Shown here: positions 22,926 through 35,600 of the stretch, in pieces
Position numbering within the stretch: position 1 is the stretch's first letter
Layout: each line of letters opens with the position of its first letter
Source: Bagarius yarrelli
Lineage: Eukaryota > Chordata > Actinopteri > Siluriformes > Sisoridae
Direction of reading: 5' to 3'
Length of the DNA stretch: 64,000 nt
Assembly: GCA_005784505.1 (NCBI GenBank)
Contig: VCAZ01000097.1
Location: 734,001-798,000, forward strand
Notes under the pieces: model-generated
The model's database searches: none
Told to the model about the DNA's origin: nothing
The model's input: the letters and a program-made list of their open reading frames with translations, nothing else
Made by a program: the position numbers and the translations under genes

Positions 22926-23209
22926 GGATATAGATTTATTACTAAACAAGTGTTTCCAAACTTTATTTGAAGTAACCGTCTGTTCTCTTGCTATGATGTG
23001 CCAATACTAAATCGTTATGGACGCTTTTAACTAGAAAAGACGCACCACCAATAGGGGGCGCCGTACACACGCCAGTCTATAAAAGCTTAAAGCTAGTAGT
23101 TTTAGGCATGTGGTTATCTTAATTTATAGTTATGCAAAAAAACGCAGCAACGCGTCATACCGCAATTTATAAAGCAAAAAACAACAACAAACAGTAAAGC
23201 GAAGAGGAA

Positions 23210-23300
23210 GTAAACGTAGAAAATTTACTTCCGGTATATGTGTGACGTCTTACGGAGCGTAAGATAGTCAAAAATAGCAGTACGAATCGCCTTACGTCAC
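23210..23300. promoter_or_regulatory. CRE-like and ETS-like sites between blvrb and sptbn4
   Basis: ACTTCCGG, TGACGTC and TTACGTCA occur within 80 bases, plus the small hairpin CTTACG-GAG-CGTAAG. The cluster lies about 0.9 kb upstream of each divergent gene. It may be regulatory or a transposon end. Confidence 0.25.
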
Positions 23301-23559
23301 AGCTGCTATATTTAGGATTTAGGACTTAAATACGGATTTTGAGATTATTATAAGAAATCTTTTAACGATTTTACAGTTTTTATGTTTTATTTTTACTTTT
23401 TAATTTGATAAAAGTGACATGTATGACATATGTGACAAAACGTGAAATTTTTTTTATGGTTATTCAATTTTGTACTAGGAACTTTTTCTCTCTGCATTAG
23501 GAGAAAATTCGGGTAAAAATAAAGTCATAAAGACATTTCAAGAGTTCTGTCTGTCTCTA

Positions 23560-23704
23560 TCTCTATCTGTGTCTCTTTTTCTCTGTCTCTCTCTGCCCCC
23601 TCTCTAGCTGTCTCTATCTCTATCTGTCTCTATCCCTATCTATCTCTATCTGTGTCTCTTTTTCTCTGTCTCTTGTCTTTCACTCTCTTTCTCTCTGCCC
23701 CCTC

Positions 23705-23760
<56 letters not shown>
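23560..23760. repeat. CT-rich tract upstream of sptbn4
   Basis: Imperfect CTCTAT/CTCTGT repeats lead into an almost pure (CT)n at 23701-23757. Confidence 0.9.
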
Positions 23761-23761
<1 letters not shown>

Positions 23762-23982
23762 TTCTCTTCCTCCCCCTTTGGTTGTTAGGTTCTACACGGA
23801 TCAATTAACAGACACGCTTAAAAACCTCCACGGATTCCAGTCTCTATCTTTTATTAGGAGACCGGGATGCGCAGCGCGCGCGAGGGGAGGAGGGGAGGAG
23901 GGTTGGAGATGGGAGTCACTATTCGAATGCGGGATAACTGGATATCGGACCACACCGGCTGCTAGCAGACTGTGCATTTGAC

Positions 23983-23988
23983 CGTGCG

Positions 23989-24029
<41 letters not shown>
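23983..24029. repeat. (CG)n(CA)n alternating purine-pyrimidine tract
   Basis: About 47 bases of strict alternation, CG first and then CA, just before the probable sptbn4 first exon. See findings. Confidence 0.95.
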
Positions 24030-24031
<2 letters not shown>

Positions 24032-24079
24032 AGGCAAGCGCAAGGGGGCACACACACACATACTCACACTCTTACACGC

Positions 24080-24259
24080 ACGTTTTATGTTCCCGCACCT
24101 TTTCACCCCGCTTTTCCCACGCGCGGTCGCTGTATCCTTCTCTCGCCGGTGCGCTTTTTTCTTTCCGGCGCTGCAGCGATGCGGAGCGCAGCGACTCTTT
24201 TTCAGCATCACTGACCGCATCAGGTTTTCTTGAGGGTTCCTCAGGGCTGAGGGCTGCAG
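24080..24259 (+). other. sptbn4: sptbn4 non-coding first exon (start approximate)
   Basis: A GC-rich stretch ends in the donor CTGCAG/GTAAGA at 24259/24260, the only strong donor between the promoter-like region and the first coding exon. It contains an upstream ATG at 24179 with a short frame ending at 24214. Assignment to sptbn4 is inferred from position, strand and CpG content. Confidence 0.5.
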
Positions 24260-24961
24260 GTAAGAGCCGTGCGAGCTGCAGGATCGGTGTGTTTGGTTGC
24301 TTGTGTGTGCTCATCCATCTATAGGTCGTTGTTCCATTAAGGATGCTGCAGTCATGTCTGGGCCCGTTACTGCTGTCCATGTCTTCTTACGGGATGCTAA
24401 TGTTGATCTGCACGAGAGAGATCCGAGGTGTTGCAGGAAAACACTGTATCTATTAGGATGTCCTACAGCCCCTTTGGGTGAAGCTGTTTTAAACGCTAAA
24501 GGTCGAATATATAGATCAGAACACTCATAGAATTAACACATTTTAAAGACCTTTTACAAATGCACACCTCTAAGAATTGGAGGCTGTGCCAAAAACGATG
24601 AAGTGATTGTCTTTTTTGGATGGAGGTCTACTGTGTAGATTACACATATTGGAGCTGTAGGAGGTGTTATACATTTTGAATGCATTAGAACATCACAGAT
24701 GATGCTCCGTTCTGGCCTAGGGTTTGATCCACACATTAGAATACACCACTCTGGAGATGGTGACCTGGTAGTCAATCATATTCATTCATGTGTTGTGTGA
24801 GCCCGAAATATAGCCACAAAAAATTGAGCTGTGTGCTAAATGCTAACACACTTTACAGTTATGTGATTGCTGTTATTAAACCTGAACAGCATTAGGGTGT
24901 GTCTTATTGCAGTAAAACTTATCAGTGTGAAGTGTTGCATTACTGAATCGTCAAATTGTGT

Positions 24962-24996
<35 letters not shown>

Positions 24997-25589
24997 CAAC
25001 ATAAGGTGAAAGGACAGGGAAAAGGAAACAATCGCCCTTAAAGGGATTCAAGGGGGAAAATTACCCATGTTAATTTTAACACACAATCGAAAAACTGGGT
25101 CGACATGTATGCTGAGCAACACACACTCATTCACATAGTCTGTACACAAAAACTGCAGTGTTTCATTATCGATCAAAAGCCCATTTCAAGTGCAGCAGGA
25201 CACACCGACAAACATGGCATCGGATGAGAATTTCTACAATCATATACAGTAAGTTACTGCAGTCTGAAGTTACACAAGAGAAACTATACAATAACAGCCA
25301 TTATATTAACAATTGGCATTTATTATCATTATTCCCAAACCTTAATCATGTGATTACATATTAAGGGAACTCATGGCTAAACTCTGTCCTTTCCAGATTT
25401 AATCAATGAGCTGAGACATATTCAGTGTCCAGAATTTTCTTAGTATTTTCAGTTTAGATTTACTGAACTACAAGGTCAACGTCGATACCTTTTAAGAAAT
25501 AATAGCATTACGTAAGATAAATGTGCATTTTTAATTGGTCAAACACTTAAAGTCATTAAATAGCAAAATAAAGCAGATATTCATTCAGT

Positions 25590-25905
25590 CATTCATCCAT
25601 TTATTTAATCACCTTTTATACCCGCATTCGGGGTCGCAGGGAGCTGCTGGAGTCTATCCCAGCCGTCTCTGAAAGGGTGAAAAGCAGGAAGGGGACACCC
25701 TGGACAGGTCACCAGTCCATCACCGGGCCACACACACACTCACACTCACTCCTATTGGCAATTTAGAATTACCAATCAATCTAATATACATGTTTTTGGA
25801 CTGTGGGAGGAAACCGGAGAACCCGGAGTAAACCCACGCAAGCACAGGGGGAGAACATGTAAACTCTACACAGAAAGACCCCTGCAGGGGAATCGAACCT
25901 GTACA
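25590..25905 (-). mobile_element. Second SINE-like family, near full length
   Basis: Minus-strand copy. It runs from the complement of the tail (GGAGCTGCTGGAGTCTATCC) through TGTGGGAGGAAACCGGAGAA to GAATCGAACC. A plus-strand partial copy lies at 26130-26255. Confidence 0.8.
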
Positions 25906-26129
25906 TGCAAATAAGGAAGTGATGTGATTTGAGTAATAAGACCTTTAATAGGGCCATAAGTAGTTAGTGGGCTTTAGGTCAGGGATCTGTGAGGCACTCA
26001 AGTTCTTCCACACAAACCATAAAACACCATGATTTAATGAAGGTCAAGGGTTTGGTGCATTGTCGTCTTCAGGATTAAATAGCTTTACACTATAAAACAG
26101 TAATTATGAAACAGTTGTACAGAAATTGG

Positions 26130-26255
26130 TGACCTGGTGACCTGTCCAGGGTGTCCCCCTCCTGTCTTTCACCCTTTCATTGACGGCTGGGATTAGACTC
26201 CAACAGATCCCCGTCACTCCGTATTAGGGAATAAGCGGCTATAGAAGATGAATAA
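26130..26255 (+). mobile_element. Second SINE-like family, 3' part
   Basis: Has GTGACCTGTCCAGGGTGTCC and the end block ATTAGGGAATAAGCGG. The head is missing. Confidence 0.75.
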
Positions 26256-26989
26256 ATGAAGGAATGATATGAAAATGACTTCATGTTGGTCAAATCAAAC
26301 CTGGTGTCTTGAAGGTTCTTCTTAGCTCCTTTAGTTACAGTGTTAAAAAGCAAAATAAAAGAATCTTTGTCAGCCGTCTCTTCTAATTAAATGACATCCT
26401 TTGGACTTCCTCCATGTTTTATAGACTTATTAAGTTAACATGCTTTATTTAGTGAAAATGATGATTGGCAGGGCTATTGTGTAAAACCTCTCCCGAACCT
26501 AAAAATAACATCCTAGTATACAATAAGATGGTAAATATAGCAACGTTGGGTTGTATATAATGAAATGGGTCCTGAAACTGTATAATAAATTGGGGATTTT
26601 TGCTAGTAGCTGTTATTGGCTAAAAATGGTGTGTTGGCTTTATAGTTGTTAGAGCCCGAAGCCACCCCGAGGGGTAGAAGCATAATACACCAGGGTAGAA
26701 TCTCTGTAGACAAATTTAAAAGAGTTATTTTTACTATCAAATATAAATTTGATAATAATACTGTATGTTTATCATAAAACAATTTATTTTCTATTATTTC
26801 CCCTTTTTTCTGTAGTACTATATCAAGGTAGGCTTGTCATTTATCTATTTATGTAATGATGTAATTATGTATGTATTTATTCATAAATATTTTTAAATTT
26901 AATTTAATAACCCTGTCTATATGGTACATACTGTAGCTGATAAACCAGTAAACCGGTCTAGTCTTGCAGATTAACCTCACATTCACATT

Positions 26990-27183
26990 TCCAGTTATAA
27001 CATTTGGCACACGATTCTTATCCAGAGCTACTGAGATTTATCTCTATTATACAACTGAGCAATTAGGGGTTAGGAGGCCTTGCTCAGGGGCCCAGCAGTG
27101 GCAAATTAGTGGTAGTGGGAATCAAATCCAGATCTTCCAATTAGCAGTCCAACACCTTAACTACTGCACTACCACTTCCCTCT
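26990..27183 (-). mobile_element. tRNA-headed SINE copy
   Basis: Minus-strand copy with TGCTCAGGGGCCCAGCAGTG and CTTAACTACTGCACTACCAC, the complement of the A-box region. Confidence 0.8.
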
Positions 27184-27764
27184 TTTTTTGAACCTGACAT
27201 TTTTACCTTAAATTGGAATCCTGATCAGTGGTTTGCTTTCGTATTGTGTTTGCTGCAATATATTATATTTTAACAAGGAATATATATTAATATAATTACT
27301 ATTAATATTCAGATGAGTATTAAAGACACCAGTCGATACTAATTTTAAGGCACGTAGGGTTTATTCTTTATCTAAATACTTTAATCTTGTGAAGGAAGTC
27401 ATCAGCGCTGTACTTCTTTTTAATGTATCTAGAATCTGGAGTGAACCGGAAAAAAAAATTATATTGAAAAATGTTTGTTTTTTAACCTCTTATTAAAATC
27501 TGACCTAAAGGCGTCACCTGCTGTAATCTGAGATGAACAGTTTTTAAAAAATATTTAACTTTAAATAGGGGCTTGTTTTAGCTGCATTTTTAACACAAAC
27601 TGTTTTTACATTTTACACATCATACACATATGTTTCACAATATCACTTTTGCCACCCTCAAATCATAATTAACCGCAATACTGCATTGTCAGGTAGGCTG
27701 CAATTTTCCATGCATCAACTGCAAACTGATGCAACAAATAGGTTGCAGTCTGTAAGAAATAAAT

Positions 27765-27905
27765 CTTCTTCTTCTCCTTTCGGCTGTTCCCTTTTCGGGG
27801 TCTCCACAGTCGAATCATCTGTCTCCACCTCACCCTATTCTCTACATCCTCTTCACTCACACACACTAACTTCATGTCCTCGTTTATCGCATCCATATAC
27901 CTCCT
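27765..27905 (-). mobile_element. LINE-like interspersed fragment
   Basis: TTTCGGCTGTTCCCTTTTCG, GGGTCTCCACAGTCGAATCA and CATCCTCTTCACTCACACAC match a block I know to be common in fish genomes and probably derived from the 3' end of a LINE. Family assignment is from memory. Confidence 0.5.
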
Positions 27906-28399
27906 CTCTGGTAGCTGGTAGCTTTATTTCTAAATATTGTTTAAATGCTGTTGTACTACAAAAATTACCTGGCAAGACTTTTCAACAACATTTTTTTTTT
28001 TTGGTTTACAGCAATCAGTTATCCATGTCTTACTTTTCTGTGCAGGATCATAAATGTGGTATAGTATTGTATATCATATTGCTGAGGTCATCAGATTTAT
28101 CGGAATTCGTTCCTCCTTTCAGCTTATATTACAAGCATTGAATGTAGATTGGTGGTCGTCTCTGTGGTGGCCTTCAGCCTACAATTCACCCCTATTCAAA
28201 GCTGCCCTGCATTTATACAATTACACGAGGTTCTTTGTATTTAGACATTCTCTCCACAACTCTCTCTTTTTTGCTGTGGTTGATCATTTTATCTGTATTT
28301 CCACTACTTGATGGTTCTTTGGTTTGGAGTGAATGTCTGCTTCGTTCAACTTATTTTAAATTATATCTGTAGTCCATATTTTAACGAAAATCGAATGTA

Positions 28400-28590
28400 A
28401 AAGTCTTTACATATCCCATCTCAGGAAGTTGGTGTCAGAGCGCAGGGTCAGCTATAATACAGTGCCCCTGGAGCAGGAAGGGTTAAGAGTCTTGCTCAAA
28501 AACTCAGCAATGGCTGGCTGGCATCAGAGGGGCTTGAACCCAGGTCTTCCTCCGCTTCCAATCATCAACTCATCGTCTTAACCATTTTAA
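28400..28590 (-). mobile_element. SINE-like fragment
   Basis: GGTTAAGAGTCTTGCTCAAA and GCTTGAACCCAGGTCTTCCT resemble the complement of a tRNA-headed SINE, more diverged than the other copies. Confidence 0.5.
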
Positions 28591-31500
28591 CCCTTTAATG
28601 CCCCTTTGTGTTCATCGCGTCATTGTCTATTTGCTTATTGTCTTTGCACTGATCGTCTTAAAGAAGCAGTTTTAGACTTGAACATTGCTGCATGCCTGCT
28701 TGGATTATTCTGCACATTATAGTCTATTCTATTGATCGTTATCGATAGACTGCACTTTTATCAAAATGTTTCTGGGAAAGATAACGTCTAATAAAATATT
28801 CATCCTACACTTTTATGCACTATCAGGTGATACTTTTATTATAATAATTCACACTTTTATATACTGTTGCATAGACTTGGTCTGTTAGATTAATACATTC
28901 GCTAGTTGCAGCTGTGAAGATCTATCATCTATCATCATAGTTTGCATCAACACGGCAGAGTCTATTCCTTTTTTTTAGTATTTTTTTAGTATTTTAGCGC
29001 ATTTGGCCACAATCCCTGGACGAATGAATGAATGACTTGGCAGAATGTTTTGCACTAGAGAAATCAATGATGTAGAAGCTGAGTACTGTGTAATTTTGAG
29101 GCTTTTATTTCTCCACAGATCCGTTCCTAAAGCCGACCGAGCAGTTATCCCCCTCAACCCTATATTAGTTGGACTGCTTGTGGACGGTTGTAACCAGGGT
29201 TGGCCAAATCCTTTATTTTAGGGGGCCTAAGGAAAAAGAATTTTATTTAGAGGCCCTCTAGGTGCCACCAATGTGGCTGATTATTGTTGATCTTAGATTA
29301 TTTGCACACTATAAATCTAACACATTTTATGCAATTTTGGGACCCCATGCAGCCGTTTAGTCCTCTGGTTGCAACTAAACAGTAAGCCACCATTTTTAAC
29401 TTTGCCAGTCTCCTCAGTGTCTAAGAATAGGTGTGTCTCAGTGGCAGGGTGGACGGGTGCAAAATAACCCACAGAATCTTATATCTTTTCGCCAGCTTGG
29501 TTTTTATACACCGGGTTGCACAGTTTACCCTGCCTATCGTGAAAATCAGACCAGCGGATAGGGATTGTGTGCAGGGGTCATTCTATAGGCTTGCTGCCAG
29601 ATCCAGAGGTAGGAGGCTGTACAACTGCAAGACCAGCATAAACTTGATTTTTTTATGATGGCACACCTCCGCACCTCACACATCTATACATCTCTATTGT
29701 CTGAAGGTGTCAGGGTGTCCGCTGCGTTACACTATTTTACAGTAGAAAAGGGGCAGGTAGAAGTTTTACTGGCTCTTATCTACTGTACTGAGTTGGCCAA
29801 TAAACAGCACCGCTTTATCACCAAAAGACCGTAAAAAAGTATATACCTGAAATGGAGCAGTGAACAATGAGGTATTTTGCAGGAAATATTAAATAGCAAC
29901 TACATTAGAGTCGTGGGTGTGTATGTCAATGTGACAGGGTTCTGATTCTTCCTGTATTCACTCCTAAGCAAGCGTGTGGTACCTAATGTCGTCACACCCT
30001 AGCCTGTCTCACACCCCATAAATCTCATTATTTCTTTTGTTTTTAATCCTGTAAAGTTGGAGCCACATCACATTTTTGAACAGATTGATTTATAAGCAGC
30101 ATCGTGACTATGCCCTGTTACTGACATCTATTAGTTTAGGAGAAAACAGATGTAGCATGATGACCTTTTTGGTAGCAGTGCTTTCGCTACCCCGCCCTCC
30201 TGAGAATATCCTACGCCTGGGGATAAAGGTCTGTAGTAAAGACTGGGTGGGAGAGAGTTGTAGAACTGAAATTTAGCAAACGTACGTCCAGAACAGGCAT
30301 GTGCGGAGGGGCGGAAGCTTAAATGGTGTAACAGTAATTCCTATTTTCATAGACATAAAACATTTGTCCAGTGGGATTTGTGAATGGCCTAAAATGTCAG
30401 GAATTCGGCTTTTGCATTCTGCAGTCACCATTTATTTTGTGCGTTTCTGCATCGCTTTCCCCATTTTTCTGAGTACCGCTTTTCACACGCTACCATTGGT
30501 CAGTCATGTACGCAAACATTGGTCAAACTGCATCTCAATCATTAACCTCCGCATCACGCCGAGAGACTGAGCAGCAGCTTGCCCGTTTGGCACATGGTTC
30601 CGCGTGGAGTAGAATGCATGACCTGCAATGCTGGCACATAGGTGTCAGTTGCAAATAAATGTGTTAGCAACCCAGAAGCCAACAATAGCTCTGCAAAAAA
30701 AGAAAAAATTGCAGCTTAAGCGGAGAGTTCATCAGGTCAATGAAAGATTTTAAAAGAAACAGGTGTTAAAAAGAGAAAGAGTGTTGGAGGATTTTTGTGG
30801 TTACTCTTACATAATTCAAGTAATCAGATTTTTTTATTTTCTTATTTAAATGGAGGAATCTTTTGTGAATTAAGGTGATGCTATCAACGATGTGCCCATA
30901 GTTGCTGCTTTTGAGTAAGTTGGAAATCTTTGACACTTTTTTTACCAGTTAAGATTCACTCCCGCTAGTAAAAATTGATGGGAATAGTCTGCTCTGGGAA
31001 TTAGCTCACCCTGTAATCTTGTGTTACCTTGCCTGGAATGACATTAGGACTAAATCAAGGTTACTCTCAGAGATATTATTACCCACCTGGTAAATCGACC
31101 TTCCTGCCTTGAAGATTAAGTCACAGAATGTTGCCCTGTGTCCTTATTTAGACTAAACGAAAGTCACTTTTTCCCATTTAACATGTATACCCGCATTAAC
31201 ATGTATACTGGTACATATATACACACAATACTAAATGTATAGTTGATCTGTGCATTCAAACTACACTTGGGGATATTCTAGAACCCGTATGGCATCGGAT
31301 TTCTAGTGTCAATGTGAATGTGTCTCCGTTCGCCACAGACAGCAGTGCTCACTGGCAGACATGTATAATTGCTGTGATACTGGCTAAAACTCGGCTTTTC
31401 GGCTAACGGAAGAGAAGATGCTATAACAGCCGAGAGGGAAGCAGATGCTTCTAATTATTCAATTTATTCAGTGTTTTACATGACCATGTGATCAAAATGT

Positions 31501-32090
31501 TTAAAATGATCTTGTAGTTATAATATGGGACATTGTTTTATGTAACTAAAAGCAAGCGAAGGGTGTAATAATAAATATGCAAATCTTTCCCCGGTGGAAA
31601 TAATAGCCATTAAAAATTATTTATAATAATGTGTGCGAACAGCTTTGCACATCAGCTGTCCGCGTTCTTATCTACTCACGCTGGACCAGTGCTATGGGAT
31701 CTGAACAAGGTATCAGAAATGCTTTATATTTTGCCATTGATGACCTTATGAACTTAATGACCTTAAATTTAGCATCACCCTGTTAACTGTCACTCCAGAT
31801 AGTGGAGCCAGCGGTCATATCTGTCATCTATATGCACTTTTCTGTGGAGTGGTAAGGAGAGACCTGCTGCATAGAAAACCATAGGCAGTTATTGTCCAGG
31901 TGTTACACCACCATTCGCTGGTGGTTATATGAGTAAAACAGAATTCTGGCTATGTGTGTATTCATGATTCTGTGAACCCTGCTGAGATTGCAGTGTGTTC
32001 TTTTAGTGGTTTTATCAAATGTTGCATTGGATGAATATTGGTGATACATCACTTGGCTATCTCAAAATCTACATAAGATTTTTTAGCATC

Positions 32091-32091
<1 letters not shown>

Positions 32092-32151
<60 letters not shown>
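32092..32151. repeat. (TTA)n microsatellite
   Basis: About 20 copies. It gives a false poly-isoleucine frame. Confidence 0.95.
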
Positions 32152-32153
<2 letters not shown>

Positions 32154-32251
32154 GTAGTGGTAAAATCAGCTATTCTGCATATTCTATGTCGTGTTATATG
32201 TTATATGTGATGTAGGTCAGATTTTGAAATGGTCTGAAGAGACGCAAAGCA

Positions 32252-32255
<4 letters not shown>

Positions 32256-32292
<37 letters not shown>
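32256..32292. repeat. (GT)n microsatellite
   Basis: About 18 copies, some 340 bases before the first coding exon of sptbn4. Confidence 0.95.
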
Positions 32293-32293
<1 letters not shown>

Positions 32294-32655
32294 TGGTTAC
32301 TGGGGGATGGGAGTTGGGGTAGTCAGGGGAGGGGGATGTGCTATAAATTTTTATAACAACACAAATACTGTACACTGCTTATTTCAACTGCTATGAGCAA
32401 AATTTAGTGGACCAAATTAGACACAATTTGTTATTAGCTTTTAGGATAAAACACAAAAATATGATTAAAATAAAATAAAAAATAAATAAATGTGCACATT
32501 TCTTTGCTTTATTTAATATTATGTGTTTTTAACATTTTCTGTTGATCGGCATAAAGTCGGAAATGTTTGTATGCTTTACGTTATATGTTATATGTTTGGA
32601 TCTGTTGAATGTTTTGTTTTGCTCTTCACAGGGTTGTTTGGGGGAAACAGGCATA

Positions 32656-35600
32656 ATGGCTAATGCTGCTACAGACCTGGACAACGCCGAAGCCCAGAGA
32701 CAATTAAACAACAACAATCGACAAAGTGGCACAGGATTCTGGGAAAGTGAAAGCACCAGTGCTAAACTCTTTGAATGTTCCCGCATTAGAGCGCTAGCAG
32801 GTGAGAAGAAAAAGGTTCTTTAAGCTCTAATCGGCTGAGCAGAATTAAGGGTTTGTTCATTATGCGGATTGTCCAATGTTGAGACCGTTAGAAGCTAAAG
32901 CTACTTAGCTATGTTTATTAAGCTTTACTTACCAGTATTAGTAAGCTATATAAACTGTTCATGTAGTCTCCCCAGTACAAGATTAAATACTCGATTCAAA
33001 ACCCTAAAATGTAAATTTACATCTAAACTTTTATGATAAAGAATCAAAATCTAACAATACAAATTGCAGTTTTCATTCATTCATTCATTCATTCATTCAT
33101 TCATTCATTCATTCATCTTCTGTAGCCGCTTATTCCCTAATTCGGGGTCACAGGGATCTGCTGGAGTCTATCCCAGCCGTCTCTGGAGGCTACCAGTCCA
33201 TCACAGGGCCACACACACACACATATTCACTCCTATGGGAAATTTAGAATCACCAATCAATCTTTGGACTGTGGGAGGAAACCGGAGAACCCGGAGTAAA
33301 CACACACACACAAGCACAGGGAGAACATACAAACTCCACACAGAAAGACTCCTGCAGGGGAATCGAACCCAGGACCTTCTTACTGTGAGGCGGCAGTGCT
33401 AAACACTAAGGCTCCGCAAGTTGCGGTTTAATTATTTGAATTTTAGGTTTTAGGATTAAAATGCCAACAGACCAGGATTTTACAATAGACATTTGGTGTT
33501 AAAATGTTTTTATGTTATGTTATTGTTATTCATGTTTTTATTTGATTCTGTCATGCTGTAATGTCTGGTTCTTCCTTCAGATGAAAGGGATGCGGTGCAA
33601 AAGAAAACTTTCACTAAGTGGGTGAACTCTCACCTGGCTCGCGTCTCCTGCCGGATCTCTGACCTGTACAACGATCTGAGAGATGGTTACATGCTCACCA
33701 GGCTTCTAGAAGTGCTTTCAGGAGAATTACTGGTCAGTTACTTAAGCCGCCTTAAATGTAGTTAATTTCTTCCGTTTTATATTTAGAGTCATCACAATTC
33801 ATTGCAATTAGAATATCTCGTTCTGGGCAATCGGGAGGGTCGGGAGGTCCTGCAGAGTTAAGCTTCAACTTGCCTTGACACACCTACCTGTAGGTTTTAA
33901 GTCCACCTAGCAAGATCTTGATTAGTTGGTTCAGGTGTGTTTGATTGGGGTTGGAGCTGAATGCTACAGGACACCCCGACCCTCCAGGACCGAGATTGGA
34001 CACCCCTGATCTAGAGGAACGTTACATGTTTAATTAGTGGGTGTGGCTAACTCATGTGCAGCGAGCTTGAGCCTGATTAAGAGCAGTGCAAGAAAAATGT
34101 TTAATCAGACATCCTGGGGCTATTGTGTCTTCAAGTTGGGCTACCAAAATGTTTCCCCTCCCTGCCTGTGGGGATATTTCATCAAAAGAAAAATATATTT
34201 TAATTCTTTAAAACTCTTTCACAAATATTGGTAAATAAACTGTGTTAAGGGAACGGCGGTACTATTTATACACAATATTTGTCAGCGATCTCCGGATCTC
34301 CGCATCTACTGCGCACAGGTTACTCCGAGATTGTCCTGTCAGTCATTACTAACAAAAACTAAAGAGTTCCTAAGCATAGGACTACCAGGAACTTAAAAAT
34401 TTTGCGAGCCCTAAATTTTTAATGGTCTGATGGTAAATCTAAAGTGGTGGTCTGATCTGTCCCCTGTTTCTTTACCCAGAAGTACCGATTTTTTTAAGCG
34501 AATTATTGCCACAACAAATATTGATTTACTGATTTTACAGTTTTTTTATGTAGAAATAATAAATATCATGCGATGGCATGTGATTAATACTTCTGAACAT
34601 CTATCCACCCACTCTTTTAGCCCCGACCCACGAGAGGCAGAATGCGAATACACTGTCTGGAGAACGTGGACAAAGCCCTGCAGTTCCTTAAAGAGCAGAG
34701 AGTTCATCTGGAGAATGTTGGATCTCATGATATTGTTGACGGAAACCATCGCCTTACACTCGGCCTTATTTGGACCATCATCCTTCGCTTCCAGGTAGGA
34801 GAATATCAGCTAAGTTCCCACAAAATGAATAGAAATATGGATTTTTTTTGTCTGAGAAAATATTTTAGGTCCCCCTTCACATATATTGATATTATCGCTT
34901 TTGGTATTTCCTGCATTTGGTGTTTCCTGTATTGCTGCACTGCGACCCGAATTGGTGGCTCTTCCTCACCTGCGGGGTCCAGTATTTCTGGGTCATTACT
35001 ATCAGCTGCTGAAGGAGAATCAGTGACACTCACTCGTTTTTGTAAAGGACGAATTATACATTTGTCCATTTTTTGGTCAACCAGGGGATCATGGATAAAA
35101 TTAGCTAATGCAGTATGATCGTTCCCCTTAATGCTGATCAACACTTTTTAACAGCTGCATTTACACCGCAGGTCCTGATGCCCAGTTCCGATTTTGTGAC
35201 TATATGTGATTATTGTTTTTATACTATATTAGTTATTTATACACTTATTTAAAAACTTAGCAGTGTTTTTGTGAACTCCGAACGAATTAGCCAGCATAAC
35301 CCCAAAATTCTAAAAGAGAACCGAACAGATTTAGTAGGATGTTCTAGGCTTTTGTGATTTTTGGTTATGTGATTAGTTTTAGTTATGTGATTAGTTTTAG
35401 TTATGTGATTAGTTTTAGTTATGTGATTAGTTTTAGTTATGTGATTAGTTACAGTTATGTGATTAGTTTTAGTTATGTGATTAGTTTTTAGTTATTGATT
35501 AGTTATTAGTTATAGTTATGTGATTAGTGTATAGCTATGTGATTAGTTTAGTTATTATGTGATTAGAGTTATGTAGTTTTATTAGTGATTAGTTAGTTTT

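Larger units (their letters stand above)
24260..32631 (+). other. sptbn4 intron 1 (8.4 kb)
   Basis: No coding exon was recognised. Inside are (AAT)n at 24965-24997, SINEs at 25590-25905, 26130-26255 and 26990-27183, LINE-like debris at 27765-27905, a SINE-like fragment at 28400-28590, (TTA)n at 32092-32151 and (GT)n at 32256-32292. The remaining 28.6-32.0 kb is unique-looking AT-rich sequence with no gene signal. Confidence 0.5.

Noticed and set aside
30301..30570. 89-residue frame in sptbn4 intron 1
   Set aside because: No acceptor/donor pair fits the spectrin frame and no homology is recognised.
32019..32210. Poly-isoleucine membrane-like frame
   Set aside because: Translation of (TTA)n.
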